Assembly (NCBI GenBank): GCA_947475735.1
Contig: CANJLQ010000003.1
Coordinates: 221,682-285,681, forward strand
Reading direction: 5' to 3'
DNA length: 64,000 bases
Source: Caulobacteraceae bacterium
GTDB taxonomy: Bacteria > Pseudomonadota > Alphaproteobacteria > Caulobacterales > Caulobacteraceae
Each line of letters begins with the position of its first letter. The first letter of the stretch is position 1. Positions 7,916 to 16,901 of this stretch are shown here, piece after piece. The translations under genes were made by a program, and so were the position numbers. Under the pieces are notes generated by a model that worked only from the letters and a program-made list of their open reading frames with translations, was not told the origin of the DNA and did not search any database.

Positions 7916-8950
7916 ATGCCGCCGTCATCGACTCATGGGCTCGTCAGCCGCCGCTTGATCTTGGCGGGCGGCATCGCGGTGACCGCGCTGGGCGCCGCCG
8001 CCTGCTCCAACTCCGAGGCGCCCGTCGACGAACAAGGCCGGGTCCGGATCCGCTTCGCCACAGACTGGCGCGCCCAGGCCGAGCACGGCGGCTTCTATCA
8101 AGCGCTCGCGTCCGGGGCCTATGAGCGGCGCGGCCTGAACGTCCAGATCATCCAGGGCGGTCCCGGCGTGAACGTGCCCCAGCTGCTGGCGTCGGGCGCG
8201 GTCGAGCTCGGCATGGGCTCCAACAGCTTCATCCCGCTGAACCTGGTGGCGGAAGGGGCACCCGTGAAGGCCGTCGCCGCCTTCTTCCAGAAGGACCCCC
8301 AGGTCCTGATCGCCCACCCCGACCCGGCGCTGGAGACCATCGCCGACCTGACTGGCCGGCCCTTCCTGCTGGCCGACGCCTCCATCACCGCCTTCTGGGT
8401 CTGGCTCAAGGCCAAATACGGCTTCACCGACGACCAGGTGAGGAAATACAACTTCAACCCCGCCCCCTTCATCGCCGACGAGCGCGCGGTACAGCAGGGC
8501 TATCTGACGTCGGAGCCCTATACGATCCAGAAGGAGGCGGGCTTCGAGCCCCGTGTCTTCCTCCTGGCCGACGAGGGCTATCCCTCCTATGCCACCATGG
8601 TCCTGGCCCCCGACGGCTTCGCCCGGGACAACGCCACGGCGCTCCGGTCCTTCATCGCCGCCTCGGCCGAGGGCTGGCGCGACTACATGCGGGGCGATCC
8701 GGCTCAGGCCAATGCCCTGATCCGCCAGGCCAATCCCGAGATGACCCAGGACATCCTGGACCAGGCCCGCGCCAAGCTCAGCGAATACGGCATCGTCGAT
8801 GCGGGCGACGCGGCCCTCTATGGTCTCGGGGCCATGACCGCCGAACGCTGGCAGGCCTTCTTCGAGGTCACCAGCCAGTCGGGCGTCTACCCCGCCGACC
8901 TGCGCTGGCGCGACGCCTTCACCGACGCCTTCCTGCCCGGCCGTGGCTAG
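7916..8950 (+). CDS. ABC transporter substrate-binding lipoprotein, NMT1/THI5 family
   Basis: A 344-residue periplasmic binding protein. The N-terminus combines a twin-arginine-like SRRLILAGG with a lipobox ending GAAAC, so it is probably an exported lipoprotein. The mature part starts VRIRFATDWRAQAEHGGFYQ; this AEHGGFYQA signature is shared by ThiY/RibY-type proteins that bind pyrimidine precursors of thiamin or flavins. It heads an importer with the ATPase at 9383 and the permease at 10177, although a DUF559 gene now separates it from them. The substrate is inferred only from family: a hydroxymethylpyrimidine precursor, riboflavin or another small heterocycle. Confidence 0.85.
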   Translation: MPPSSTHGLVSRRLILAGGIAVTALGAAACSNSEAPVDEQGRVRIRFATDWRAQAEHGGFYQALASGAYERRGLNVQIIQGGPGVNVPQLLASGAVELGMGSNSFIPLNLVAEGAPVKAVAAFFQKDPQVLIAHPDPALETIADLTGRPFLLADASITAFWVWLKAKYGFTDDQVRKYNFNPAPFIADERAVQQGYLTSEPYTIQKEAGFEPRVFLLADEGYPSYATMVLAPDGFARDNATALRSFIAASAEGWRDYMRGDPAQANALIRQANPEMTQDILDQARAKLSEYGIVDAGDAALYGLGAMTAERWQAFFEVTSQSGVYPADLRWRDAFTDAFLPGRG

Positions 8951-8961
8951 TTTGTTCTCCA

Positions 8962-9017
8962 CCAGCTCTCCGCCCCTTGGGCGGAGACAGGCCGCCTAGC
9001 GGCCAGAGGCGGGCCCG
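8962..9017 (+). repeat. Left 56-nt arm of inverted repeat flanking the DUF559 gene
   Basis: This 56-nt arm is the reverse complement of 9387-9442 with only three mismatches. Internally it is a double hairpin: CTCCGCCC...GGGCGGAG, then ACAG, then GGCCGC-cta-GCGGCC. It ends one base before the DUF559 start codon and lies 11 bases after the stop of the upstream ABC gene. Confidence 0.85.
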
Positions 9018-9018
9018 A

Positions 9019-9378
9019 ATGGACACCACCCCCCTCACCCTCGACCGCGCGCGACGGCTGAGAAAGGCGATGTCCCCGCCCGAGGCCACGCTGTGGATCC
9101 GGCTGCGCAATCACGGCCTGAACGGGCTGAAGTTCCGACGCCAACACCCACTCGGTCCGTACATCTTGGACTTCTACTGCGACAGCGTTCGCCTCGCGGT
9201 CGAAGTGGACGGCGCGGGCCATCACACCGATGCGCAGGCGAAACACGATGAGCGCCGGGATCGATGGCTGGCATCGCAGGGCGTTCGAACGGTCAGGGTC
9301 TCGGCCGAATGGGTCCGTCGTGACTTGGCAGGACTGCTGCAGCACATCGCACAAGCGGCGGCGGATGCAGGGCGGTGA
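9019..9378 (+). CDS. DUF559 endonuclease-like protein (Vsr/PD-(D/E)XK-type fold)
   Basis: A 119-residue DUF559 protein. It shows RARRLRKAMSPPEATLW, FRRQHPLGPYILDFYC and LAVEVDGAGHH; the D of ILDF and the E-x-D of VEVDG are the likely metal-binding acids of a very-short-patch-repair-like nuclease fold. Function is not established for the family. It is embedded between two 56-nt inverted repeat arms and separates the binding protein of an ABC importer from its ATPase, so the whole unit looks inserted into an operon. A paralogue with a similar setting lies at 26105-26500. Confidence 0.85.
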   Translation: MDTTPLTLDRARRLRKAMSPPEATLWIRLRNHGLNGLKFRRQHPLGPYILDFYCDSVRLAVEVDGAGHHTDAQAKHDERRDRWLASQGVRTVRVSAEWVRRDLAGLLQHIAQAAADAGR

Positions 9379-9382
9379 TGCG

Positions 9383-10180
9383 ATGACGGGCCCGCCTCTG
9401 GCCGCTGCGCGGCCTGTCTCCGCCCAGGGGGCGGAGAGCTGGATCGTGCAACTCGATAAGGTCGTCGTCCGCTACCCGGGCCGGCCCCCGCTGGGGCCCC
9501 TCGACCTCGCCATCGGCCCGTCCGAGATCCTCGCCCTGGTCGGCGCCTCCGGCGCCGGCAAGTCGACCGCCCTGCGCCTGCTCGCCGACCTCGAGACGCC
9601 CGCCGAAGGCCTCGTCCAGCGTCCGTCCCGCCCCAACGCCACCGGCTTCGTCTTCCAGAGCCCGACCCTGATGCCCTGGGCCGACGCCCGGACCAACGTC
9701 GCCCTGCCGCTGGAGTTGTCGGGCGTCCCCGCCGCCGAGGCCCGCCGCCGCGCCGACGAAAGCCTAGCCGCCGTGGGCTTGGGCGATCGCACCACCGCCC
9801 GCCCGCGCCAGCTGTCCGGCGGCATGGCCATGCGCGTGTCCCTGGCCCGCGCCCTGTCGATCCAACCCGACCTCTTGTTGCTCGATGAACCCTTCGCGGC
9901 CCTGGACAGCATCACCCGCCGTGGCCTGATCGAGGATCTGCACCGGCTGTGGTCCAGCCGTCCCTTGGCCGTGGTCTTCGTGACCCATGACGTGGAGGAA
10001 GCCGCCTATCTGGCCCACCGCGTCGTCGTCCTGTCCGCCGCCGACGGCCGCGCCGTCGCCGACCTGCCCATGCCCGGCCCCCTGCCCCGTCCCGACGGCT
10101 GGCGGCGCGACCCCGCCTTCCGCGACGCGGTCGAGGCTGTGGCCCGAGCCCTCGCCGACGCCATGCCGATCGCCGCATGA
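9383..10180 (+). CDS. ABC importer ATP-binding protein (SsuB/ThiZ-type)
   Basis: Nucleotide-binding subunit of the importer whose binding protein is at 7916 and permease at 10177. Motifs: Walker A LVGASGAGKSTAL, Q-loop FVFQSPTLMPW, signature LSGGMAMRVSLARAL, Walker B LLLLDEPFAALD and H-loop VFVTHDVEEAAYLA. The ATG at 9383 gives an N-terminus of about 20 residues (MTGPPLAAARPVSAQGAESW) encoded entirely by the right arm of the inverted repeat. The GTG at 9446 (VQLDKVVVRYPG) is probably the ancestral start. The stop overlaps the permease start by four bases. Confidence 0.88.
   Translation: MTGPPLAAARPVSAQGAESWIVQLDKVVVRYPGRPPLGPLDLAIGPSEILALVGASGAGKSTALRLLADLETPAEGLVQRPSRPNATGFVFQSPTLMPWADARTNVALPLELSGVPAAEARRRADESLAAVGLGDRTTARPRQLSGGMAMRVSLARALSIQPDLLLLDEPFAALDSITRRGLIEDLHRLWSSRPLAVVFVTHDVEEAAYLAHRVVVLSAADGRAVADLPMPGPLPRPDGWRRDPAFRDAVEAVARALADAMPIAA
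9387..9442 (+). repeat. Right 56-nt arm of inverted repeat flanking the DUF559 gene
   Basis: This is the inverse of 8962-9017 with 53 of 56 positions identical. It contains the GGCCGC-tgc-GCGGCC and CTCCGCCC-agg-GGGCGGAG hairpins, and it overlaps the annotated N-terminus of the ATPase. Confidence 0.85.
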
Positions 10181-10938
10181 ACCGCCTGACCGACGCCCTG
10201 CCCGCCCTACTGCTGACCGCCCTTCTGCTGGGTGTCTGGGAGGCCGCGTGCCGCCTGCTGGAGGTCCCGGTCTACTTCCTGCCGCCCCCCAGCGCGGTCG
10301 CGACCGCCCTCATCGACAAGGCCCCGGTGCTGGCCGGGTCTGCCCTCCAGACCTTCTGGATGGCGTTCCAGGCCCTGGTTGTCGCCACCCTCCTCGGCGG
10401 GGGCCTCGCCGTGCTCGTCTCCCTCAGCCGCCCGGCGGAGCAGGCCGTGGCCCCTTTGGCGGTCGCGCTCCAGGTCACGCCGGTGGTGGCCATCGCCCCT
10501 CTGGTGCTGATCTGGGCCGGGCTGGATCACGCCGACCGGGCGGTCATCGCGCTCGCCGCCGCCGTCGCCTTCTTCCCGGTCTTCTCTGGCGTCCTGACGG
10601 GGCTGAAGTCCGCCGACCCAGATCTGGAGCGCCTGTTCGACCTGCACGGCGCGAGCGGGCGCCAGCGCCTGACGCGTCTGCACCTGCCCTCCGCCCTGCC
10701 CTTCGCCCTGGAAGGCGTCCGCGTCGCCGCGGGCCTGTCCGTCGTGGGGGCCGTGGTGGCCGAGTTCGTGTCCGGCTCGGGCGCGACCCAGGGCCTGGCC
10801 TGGCGCCTGCTGGAGGCCGGCAACCGGCTGCGTACCGCCGAGCTTCTGGCCGCCCTCGTCTGTCTCGCGATCCTGGGCCTGCTGCTCAACGCGGCGACCA
10901 CGGCGATCCAGCGCCGGGTGCTGGCGTCGCGCGCCTGA
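10177..10938 (+). CDS. ABC importer permease (SsuC/ThiX-type)
   Basis: A 253-residue integral membrane permease of the BPD transport (SsuC/TauC) family, with about six hydrophobic segments. The cytoplasmic EAA-like loop, which contacts the ATPase, reads DLERLFDLHGASGRQRLTRL-HLPSALPFALEGVR. It begins inside the ATPase stop (ATGA, 10177-10180) and closes the importer operon. An inverted repeat lies immediately downstream. With the NMT1/THI5 binding protein it most likely imports a vitamin precursor or a sulfur/nitrogen heterocycle. Confidence 0.88.
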   Translation: MNRLTDALPALLLTALLLGVWEAACRLLEVPVYFLPPPSAVATALIDKAPVLAGSALQTFWMAFQALVVATLLGGGLAVLVSLSRPAEQAVAPLAVALQVTPVVAIAPLVLIWAGLDHADRAVIALAAAVAFFPVFSGVLTGLKSADPDLERLFDLHGASGRQRLTRLHLPSALPFALEGVRVAAGLSVVGAVVAEFVSGSGATQGLAWRLLEAGNRLRTAELLAALVCLAILGLLLNAATTAIQRRVLASRA

Positions 10939-10941
10939 TCC

Positions 10942-10968
10942 CTTAACCCCCGTTAGTCCGGGGTTAAG
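10942..10968. terminator. Inverted repeat after the ABC importer operon
   Basis: CTTAACCCC (10942-10950) and GGGGTTAAG (10960-10968) form a perfect 9-bp stem with a 9-nt loop, immediately after the permease stop. There is no T-run, so it may be a weak terminator, an mRNA-stabilising hairpin or an operator for the next gene. Confidence 0.4.
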
Positions 10969-11000
10969 TCGCTCACGGCTAGGGTTTGGGCCTGTCCGTC

Positions 11001-11879
11001 ATGGACCGGAGTTCCGCCTTGGCCCAGCCGCCGCCGACCTGCGCCCGCCCGACTGTCCAGACCGCAGGGCTTGGGCTTGCGACCGCCCTGGCGTGTCTCG
11101 CGCTCGCCGGGGTCGCCGAGGCGCAGACACAGGGCGCGCCCACGGGCCCGCGCTACCTGTCCTGGGCCAACCGTACCACCTCCACCACCCCCGCCAGCAT
11201 CGCCGCCGCCCGTGTCCGCAGTGACATCATCCCGCGCCGCGTGGCCCCGTCCAACGGCGTCGCCCGGCCGCGGATGCAGCCCTTCAACCCGCCCATGCCT
11301 GTCACGGACGGCGGCCTGACCCCGGCCAGTGCCTGGATCGGACCCCGCGTCGCTCCGGCCTTCGCGCCCGGCGTGCCCGATCCCCTGTCCTACGCGACCA
11401 CCGAGATGGCGGCGGCCCCCGCGCCGACGCGCGCCCCGCCCCCGGCTCCGGCGCGCATGATACCAGCCGTCCGCGTCGAGGCCCCTGTCGCCGCGCCGGT
11501 CGAACGGATCGCGGCGCCGCCGGCCTCCACCCCGACCCCGGCGGACGACGCCGACCCGATGGCCCCCCGCCGCGACGCCCCGATCTTTCGGCTCCAGCCC
11601 CAGGGCGCGGCGATGCCGGCCGCCGAGCCCGCGACGGATCAGGCCAGCACCGCCGTCTCGACCCAGCCGCTCCAGACCGCATCTGGCCAGCCCCAGGCCC
11701 GCTACTACTCGGTGCACCGCGCCGCCGGTCGCCAGCCCGATCCCCTGGTCATGCCCGATCCGGTCTTCTTCGACAGCGTGGCGCTGGACCTCGCCGCCCC
11801 GCCCGAGATCGAGCTGCCCGTGCGGAATGGTCAGGATCGCCGCCAGCCCGTCGCCAACGAAGACCCGAGCCTGCCATGA
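11001..11879 (+). CDS. Exported Pro/Ala-rich protein of unknown function
   Basis: About 292 residues from the ATG at 11001. A hydrophobic segment (GLGLATALACLALAGVAEA) ending in an AEA-type cleavage site indicates a signal peptide. The rest is low-complexity Pro/Ala/Arg sequence without a recognisable domain, probably disordered in the periplasm or cell wall. It overlaps the next gene by four bases (ATGA at 11876), so it is co-transcribed with a DUF2336 protein. I do not recognise a family and assign no function. Confidence 0.65.
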   Translation: MDRSSALAQPPPTCARPTVQTAGLGLATALACLALAGVAEAQTQGAPTGPRYLSWANRTTSTTPASIAAARVRSDIIPRRVAPSNGVARPRMQPFNPPMPVTDGGLTPASAWIGPRVAPAFAPGVPDPLSYATTEMAAAPAPTRAPPPAPARMIPAVRVEAPVAAPVERIAAPPASTPTPADDADPMAPRRDAPIFRLQPQGAAMPAAEPATDQASTAVSTQPLQTASGQPQARYYSVHRAAGRQPDPLVMPDPVFFDSVALDLAAPPEIELPVRNGQDRRQPVANEDPSLP

Positions 11880-13000
11880 GCGACGTCGCCGTGATGGATC
11901 CGACGCTGGAGCCCGCCGAGGTGGCCTCGCGCCTGCCCGACCTGATCCTGCTCGCCCAGGAACAGTCCTCCGAGAAACGCCGCGCCCTGCTGCGCGAACT
12001 GACCGAGCATTTCTTCGGAACGGCCCAGCGCACGGCCGCCGAGGATGCCCTTTACGACTCGGTCCTGACCGACCTGACCGCCGAGATGGAGACCGCCGTC
12101 CGGGCCGAGTTGTCCGCCCGGTTCGCCCTGTCGCCCGACGCGCCGCGCGGCCTGATCCGCCGTCTGGCCAATGACGAGGTCGCCGTCGCCGAGGCGGTCC
12201 TGCGCGCCTCGACCGTCCTGACCGACGAGGACCTTCTGGGCGTCGTCCGCTCCAAGGGCCAGGCCCATCTGAAGGCCGTGTCCGAACGGGCCAGCGTCTC
12301 CGAGGCCGTGGCCGACGTGATCGTCCAACGCGGCGACGACGACACCCTGGGCTCGCTCCTGCGCAATGACGGCGCCCGCCTGTCGCGCGCCGCGACCGAG
12401 ACGGCCGTGGAACGCGCCAAGGCCAACCCGGCCCTGCACGCGGCGACCGTCGAGCGCGCCTCCCTGCCGCCCGACCTGTTGAACGAGATGTATTTCGTGG
12501 TCGAGGCCCGGCTGCGACAGCGCATCCTGGAACAGAACGCCGCCATGGACCCGGTCCTGCTGGAAAGCGCCCTGGCCGCCGGCCGCGCCCGGGTCGCCAC
12601 CGACGACGGGGCCCTGCCGGCCGACTATGCCGAGTGCCTGGCCTATGTCGAGGAACTGAAGGCCGCCAACCAGCTGTCGCCCACGATGCTGGCGCGCTTC
12701 CTGCGTTCGGGCAGCCGCACGTCCTTCCTGATCGCCCTGGCGCAGCTGGCCGACGTCGACTTCCACACCGCCCAGTCGATCGTGGAGAAGAAGGAGCTGG
12801 ATGCCCTGGCCGTGGTCTGCAAGGCCGCCGACCTGGACCGCGCCCTGTTCCTGACCTTCGCCGTGGTGATCCTCAATGCCGAGGACAACGCCATGGGCAA
12901 GGCCCACAGCTACGCCAAGCTGTACACCGAGCTCCAGCGCGACGCGGCCATGCGCACGCTTCGCTTCTGGCGCCTGCGGCGGAGCGCGGACGCGGCTTAA
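11876..13000 (+). CDS. DUF2336 domain protein
   Basis: A 374-residue, all-helical protein of the DUF2336 family, common in Caulobacterales and Rhizobiales. Repeated short helical units such as VVRSKGQAHLKAVSERASVS-EAVADVIVQRGDDDTLGSLL resemble HEAT-like repeats. The function of the family is not settled. A second DUF2336 protein lies at 13743-14960 on the other strand, with mucR between them. It is translationally coupled to the exported Pro/Ala-rich protein. Confidence 0.8.
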   Translation: MSDVAVMDPTLEPAEVASRLPDLILLAQEQSSEKRRALLRELTEHFFGTAQRTAAEDALYDSVLTDLTAEMETAVRAELSARFALSPDAPRGLIRRLANDEVAVAEAVLRASTVLTDEDLLGVVRSKGQAHLKAVSERASVSEAVADVIVQRGDDDTLGSLLRNDGARLSRAATETAVERAKANPALHAATVERASLPPDLLNEMYFVVEARLRQRILEQNAAMDPVLLESALAAGRARVATDDGALPADYAECLAYVEELKAANQLSPTMLARFLRSGSRTSFLIALAQLADVDFHTAQSIVEKKELDALAVVCKAADLDRALFLTFAVVILNAEDNAMGKAHSYAKLYTELQRDAAMRTLRFWRLRRSADAA

Positions 13001-13010
13001 GCCTTGATCC

Positions 13011-13140
13011 TCACCCGTAGGGGGAGGGGGACCGCGAAGCGGTGGAGGGGGTTGGCTGCGCACACCGAATGCGCGGTGGCCCCCTCCGTCTCCTACGCTT
13101 CGCTACGGATCCACCTCCCCCCGCGGGGGAGGATCGTCCC
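13011..13140. repeat. REP/BIME-like intergenic palindromes
   Basis: The stretch holds GGGGGAGGGGG, then ACCGC-gaa-GCGGT, then GGAGGGGG. Further on an opposing copy runs CCCCCTCCG...CACCTCCCCCC followed by GGGGGAGG. The order (G/C-rich hairpin, CCGC-nnn-GCGG hairpin, G-rich tail) is the same as in the other repeats of this window. It fills the space between two convergent genes. Confidence 0.7.
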
Positions 13141-13145
13141 GGGCA

Positions 13146-13589
13146 CTACTTCTTGGCGCGGGTGGCGCGGGCCGGCTTACGGCCGCCTTGTCCCAGGCCC
13201 ATCTGCTTGGCCAGGTCCGAACGCGCCTTGGCGTAGTTCGGGGCGACCATGGGATAGTCTTTGGGCAGGCCCCATTTGGCGCGGTATTCTTCGGGGCTCA
13301 TGTCGTACTTGGTGCGCAGGTGGCGCTTCAGCGACTTGAACTTGCGGCCGTCTTCCAGGCAGATCAGGAAATCGGGGCTGATCGACTTGCGGATCGGCAC
13401 CGCCGGCTCCTTGGGCTCCGGAGCCACTTCGACCGCGCCGCTGGAAACCTGGCTCAGCGCCGCGTGGATGTTCGAGATCAGGCCCGGCAGTTCTCCGGCG
13501 GCGACGCTGTTGTTGCCGACATAGGCCGAGACGATGTCAGCGGTCATTTCCAGCAGTTCGGAGCGATCTTCGATTCTTGCGGCGTCCAC
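13146..13589 (-). CDS. MucR/Ros family zinc-finger transcriptional regulator
   Basis: About 147 residues. The N-terminal part ([20 protein letters not shown]) is typical of MucR. The C-terminal zinc-binding region reads [40 protein letters not shown]. MucR proteins repress exopolysaccharide, motility and cell-cycle genes in alphaproteobacteria. The GTG at 13589, preceded by AAGGAA, is chosen because it gives the family length; the ATG at 13667 would add 26 unrelated residues. The first zinc ligand Cys is in LICLEDG. A repeat region lies just downstream. Confidence 0.88.
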   Translation of the reverse strand: MDAARIEDRSELLEMTADIVSAYVGNNSVAAGELPGLISNIHAALSQVSSGAVEVAPEPKEPAVPIRKSISPDFLICLEDGRKFKSLKRHLRTKYDMSPEEYRAKWGLPKDYPMVAPNYAKARSDLAKQMGLGQGGRKPARATRAKK

Positions 13590-13742
13590 GGGTTTTTCCT
13601 TGCCTAGACTTGTCGCGCTGCGGCGATTCAGATTTCGGCTGATACTGATGTTCGATGTCGAAGGCAATGCGCCTTCATGATCAGTGTGAAACGCGCGCCG
13701 TCTGTCACGACGACACTATAGTCGATCCGGCCGGGCCGATGC

Positions 13743-14960
13743 TCAGCGTCCGAAGTTTTCCGCCAGCGCCATCATGGCCGCCCGTTCCGGCGCCGAATAT
13801 TGATCCAGCGCCGCTTCGTCGCCGTCGCGGATCGCCTTCATCAGGGCCGGCGACATGGCCGACGACAACGACCAGTTCCAGTAGCGCAGAACAGTCTGCG
13901 CCCGATCGACCGCCAGCATCTCATAGGTGACCTGCACCCGGGCCCAATCCGGATCCGGACCGCCGTCGGGCGCCGTTTCCGGCCGCCGGACCGAGCGCCA
14001 CAGGTTCTCCAGATCGACCTTCGACATCCCGGTCGCCTTGCACAGGATCGCCAGGGGTTCGCCGCCCTTATCGCCCATGATCTTGGCCCCGGTCAGGGGC
14101 TTGATCCCGGCCAAATAGGCGATCTCGGCCGCCAGTTCGGGATTGAGGCCCGCCTTGGCGGCCTCGGCCACGGCGTGTTCCAGACTGTCGTAGGGGCTCT
14201 TTTCGATGGCCGCCCGGTTCCTCTGGCGGCGCTCGATGAACTGCAGGGCCTTGCGGGCCACCGGGTCCTGCCAGTTCTCTTCGGCGGCCATGGCGAAGAC
14301 GTCCTCGGACACCTCCTGCAGCACCTCGCGGCTGACCGCGAACCTCTGCAGGATGGTCTTGCGTTCCTCGGACCCGCACCACCAGAACATCACATAAGCC
14401 CCGGACGGCCTCAGTTCCGGTCGCTTGAGCAGATGCGGGCACAGGTCGGGGGCGTTCCGGCTCAGGCTGACGACCGCCTCGATCCCGGGCTGGGACAGCT
14501 TCGCCGTCGGGTTCCTGAGGATCGCCTCGATCACCGGCAGCTCATCGAAGGCGATCAGGCTCTCGGTCACGACCTCCGACAGGCCCCGCCGGCTGGCCAT
14601 CAGGAAGCGATGCTCGGTCCCGGTGTCGGCGGCACAGGCGCAAAGGTCGGCGTCGGTCAGGGCCAGGCAGCTCTCGATCAGCGGCCCGGCGATCGACGGA
14701 TCATCGCGCAGCAGCATCCGCGCCAGGCTGTTGGGCAGCTCCCCCAGCGGCGTCAGCCGGACGGCGACGCGCTTCCTCTCCTGGGGCGAGGCCAGCCGCA
14801 GCATCTCGACCAGCAGGTCTCCGGTCACCGCGCGCTCGAAGGCGTTGACCCGGCTGGCCGGCAGCGACACGACATCCGCCAGCCGCTTCAGCAGCGCCTG
14901 GCGCGAGCGGAAGACCGCCGGCGGCGTCTCAGTCGGCAGGAGGGGGGCCGGATCGGACAT
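13743..14960 (-). CDS. DUF2336 domain protein, second copy
   Basis: A 405-residue helical protein of the DUF2336 family, paralogous to 11876-13000. Shared features include a helical-repeat body (VVTESLIAFDELPVIEAILR-NPTAKLSQPGIEA) and a C-terminal block LAILCKATGMSKVDLENLW that corresponds to LAVVCKAADLDRALF in the first copy. No catalytic motif is visible. It is divergent from the membrane protein at 15051. Two DUF2336 genes bracketing mucR may point to a shared regulatory function, but that is inference. Confidence 0.78.
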   Translation of the reverse strand: MSDPAPLLPTETPPAVFRSRQALLKRLADVVSLPASRVNAFERAVTGDLLVEMLRLASPQERKRVAVRLTPLGELPNSLARMLLRDDPSIAGPLIESCLALTDADLCACAADTGTEHRFLMASRRGLSEVVTESLIAFDELPVIEAILRNPTAKLSQPGIEAVVSLSRNAPDLCPHLLKRPELRPSGAYVMFWWCGSEERKTILQRFAVSREVLQEVSEDVFAMAAEENWQDPVARKALQFIERRQRNRAAIEKSPYDSLEHAVAEAAKAGLNPELAAEIAYLAGIKPLTGAKIMGDKGGEPLAILCKATGMSKVDLENLWRSVRRPETAPDGGPDPDWARVQVTYEMLAVDRAQTVLRYWNWSLSSAMSPALMKAIRDGDEAALDQYSAPERAAMMALAENFGR

Positions 14961-15050
14961 GTCGGACGCCAGGCTACCTCGACCGGGTTAACCGGCGGTG
15001 ACGGCTTGCGATCGCCGAGCGCTATGCCAAGGTCGCCACAGGAGGAGCCC

Positions 15051-15794
15051 ATGAGCCAACCCGCAGACCCGACGCCGGCTCGAACAGAAGAGGACCAGAA
15101 GGGCCTTCACCACCTTGCCGAAGACGCCATGGGCTTCGGCCTTTTGGAACTGCGCACGGCCTGGGCGATGGTGGTCCGGCCCCGGGCCAGCCTGGAAGCC
15201 TATATGCGGCTGGGCCCTACAGCTGGAGAGACCCTGGCGCGGCCGCTGCGGCTGTATCTGGCGCTGAACGCCATCATGATGCTGGTCATGTTCCTGCAGG
15301 GCGGGATGGAAGGCATGATGACCGGCAGCATTCCACAAGAGGCCTGGCAGTCCGTTGCAGACAGCGCCGGTAAGTCGGTCGATGAATTCATCGGCGATGC
15401 CGAAGCCTGGATCAGCCTGGCGCTGGTGCCGCTGGGGTCCGCCGTCTACGCCCTGATGCTGGCCCCGCTGATGCGCTGGTGGGACCCGGAGAACCTGGGA
15501 TGGCGCAAGGGCTTTCGCTCGACCTTCGTCTATCTGAACATCGTGTCGGTGCCCTACATTCCATTCACGCTGTTGTTCTTCGTCGACCAACGGCTTTACG
15601 TCTGGTCCCTGCTCTATTTCCTGGGACTGGTGATCTATGGGTTCCTGCGCGCGGGGCGGGGCCGCTGGTTCTCCAACTGGGCCGTCGGCGGGCTCAAGGC
15701 CCTGGCGCTGATCGCGGTCATCTCGCTGGCGCAGATCGTCATCACCCTGCCCCTGATACTGATCGGCTATCTGGGTGGCACCTACGGGGCCTGA
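15051..15794 (+). CDS. Multi-pass membrane protein, Yip1-like, unknown function
   Basis: 247 residues with an AGGAGG ribosome-binding site ahead of the ATG. A cytoplasmic N-terminus with LLELRTAWAMVVRPRASLEA precedes about five hydrophobic segments (around residues 70-90, 125-150, 165-185, 190-205 and 220-245). The layout resembles Yip1 or DUF3667-type membrane proteins, but I cannot place it firmly. It converges on cysK with only three bases between the two stops. Confidence 0.7.
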   Translation: MSQPADPTPARTEEDQKGLHHLAEDAMGFGLLELRTAWAMVVRPRASLEAYMRLGPTAGETLARPLRLYLALNAIMMLVMFLQGGMEGMMTGSIPQEAWQSVADSAGKSVDEFIGDAEAWISLALVPLGSAVYALMLAPLMRWWDPENLGWRKGFRSTFVYLNIVSVPYIPFTLLFFVDQRLYVWSLLYFLGLVIYGFLRAGRGRWFSNWAVGGLKALALIAVISLAQIVITLPLILIGYLGGTYGA

Positions 15795-15797
15795 GCC

Positions 15798-16772
15798 CTA
15801 GAGCCCCTCGAACAGGGCGGTGGACAGGTACCGTTCGGCGAAACTGGGGATGATGGCCACGATCGTCTTGCCTGCGTTCTCGTCCAGCGCCGCCTGACGG
15901 AAGGCGGCGACCAAGGCCGCGCCGGAGCTGATACCGACCGGAATGCCCTCGACCCGGGCGACCTTGCGGGCCATGTCGAAACTGTCCTCGTTGGACACCT
16001 GTTCGACGCCGTCGATGACCGAGCGATCGACCACGGCGGGAACGAAGCCGGCCCCGATGCCCTGGATCTTGTGCGGCCCCGGTTCGCCCCCGGACAGGAC
16101 GGGCGACGCCGTCGGCTCGACCGCGATCATCTTCAGCGATGGCTTCCTGGCCTTCAGCACCTGGCCCACGCCCGTGATGGTGCCGCCGGTGCCGACGCCA
16201 GAGATGACGATGTCGACCGCCCCGGCCGTGTCGTTCCAGATTTCCTCGGCCGTGGTGGCGCGGTGGATGGCCGGATTGGCGGGGTTCTCGAACTGGCTGG
16301 GGCTGACCGCGCCCGGCGTGCGTTCCAGCAGATCGGCGGCCATGGCGATGGCCCCCTTCATCCCCTTCTCGGCCGGGGTCAGGACCAGTTCAGCGCCCAG
16401 CAGGGCCAGCATCTTGCGCCGCTCGATCGACATGCTCTCGGGCATGACCAGGATCAGCCGATAGCCCTTGGCGGCGGCCACGAAGGCCAGGGCGATGCCG
16501 GTATTGCCGCTGGTCGGCTCGATCAGCACGCCGCCCGGCTGGATACGCCCGTCCGCCTCCAGCGCCTCGATCATGGCCACGCCGATGCGGTCCTTGACCG
16601 AGGCGATCGGGTTGAAGAACTCCAGCTTGGCCAGGACCCGCGCCTTGGGCTGATACTCCGCCGACAGGCGCGGCAGGCCGACCAGGGGCGTGTCGCCGAT
16701 GGTGTCGAGGATCGAGCCATAGACCTTGCCCCGGCCGGAGGTGGAACGGGTAGCGGAGGGGGCTTCGGACAT
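15798..16772 (-). CDS. cysK: Cysteine synthase A (O-acetylserine sulfhydrylase)
   Basis: A 324-residue PLP enzyme making cysteine from O-acetylserine and sulfide. The PLP lysine lies in [11 protein letters not shown], the substrate loop is [12 protein letters not shown], and the phosphate-binding loop is [12 protein letters not shown]. Its length and single catalytic domain fit CysK rather than cystathionine beta-synthase. An N-terminal extension of about 15 residues precedes the family start at [15 protein letters not shown]. It sits alone between a convergent membrane protein and a divergent kinase gene. CysK consumes sulfide, so it bears on the sulfide genes in the last 20 kb. Confidence 0.93.
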   Translation of the reverse strand: MSEAPSATRSTSGRGKVYGSILDTIGDTPLVGLPRLSAEYQPKARVLAKLEFFNPIASVKDRIGVAMIEALEADGRIQPGGVLIEPTSGNTGIALAFVAAAKGYRLILVMPESMSIERRKMLALLGAELVLTPAEKGMKGAIAMAADLLERTPGAVSPSQFENPANPAIHRATTAEEIWNDTAGAVDIVISGVGTGGTITGVGQVLKARKPSLKMIAVEPTASPVLSGGEPGPHKIQGIGAGFVPAVVDRSVIDGVEQVSNEDSFDMARKVARVEGIPVGISSGAALVAAFRQAALDENAGKTIVAIIPSFAERYLSTALFEGL

Positions 16773-16901
16773 GGGGGGGCTCCGGCAGGCGTGGGAAAGA
16801 GTGCGAACAGTCTGAATCGTCTGAAATCGGACGCGCGGAGCCTCTTCCGGACAGCGCGCAGACAGGACATAGGGCTATGGCCACGCGGCGCAACACCACC
16901 C

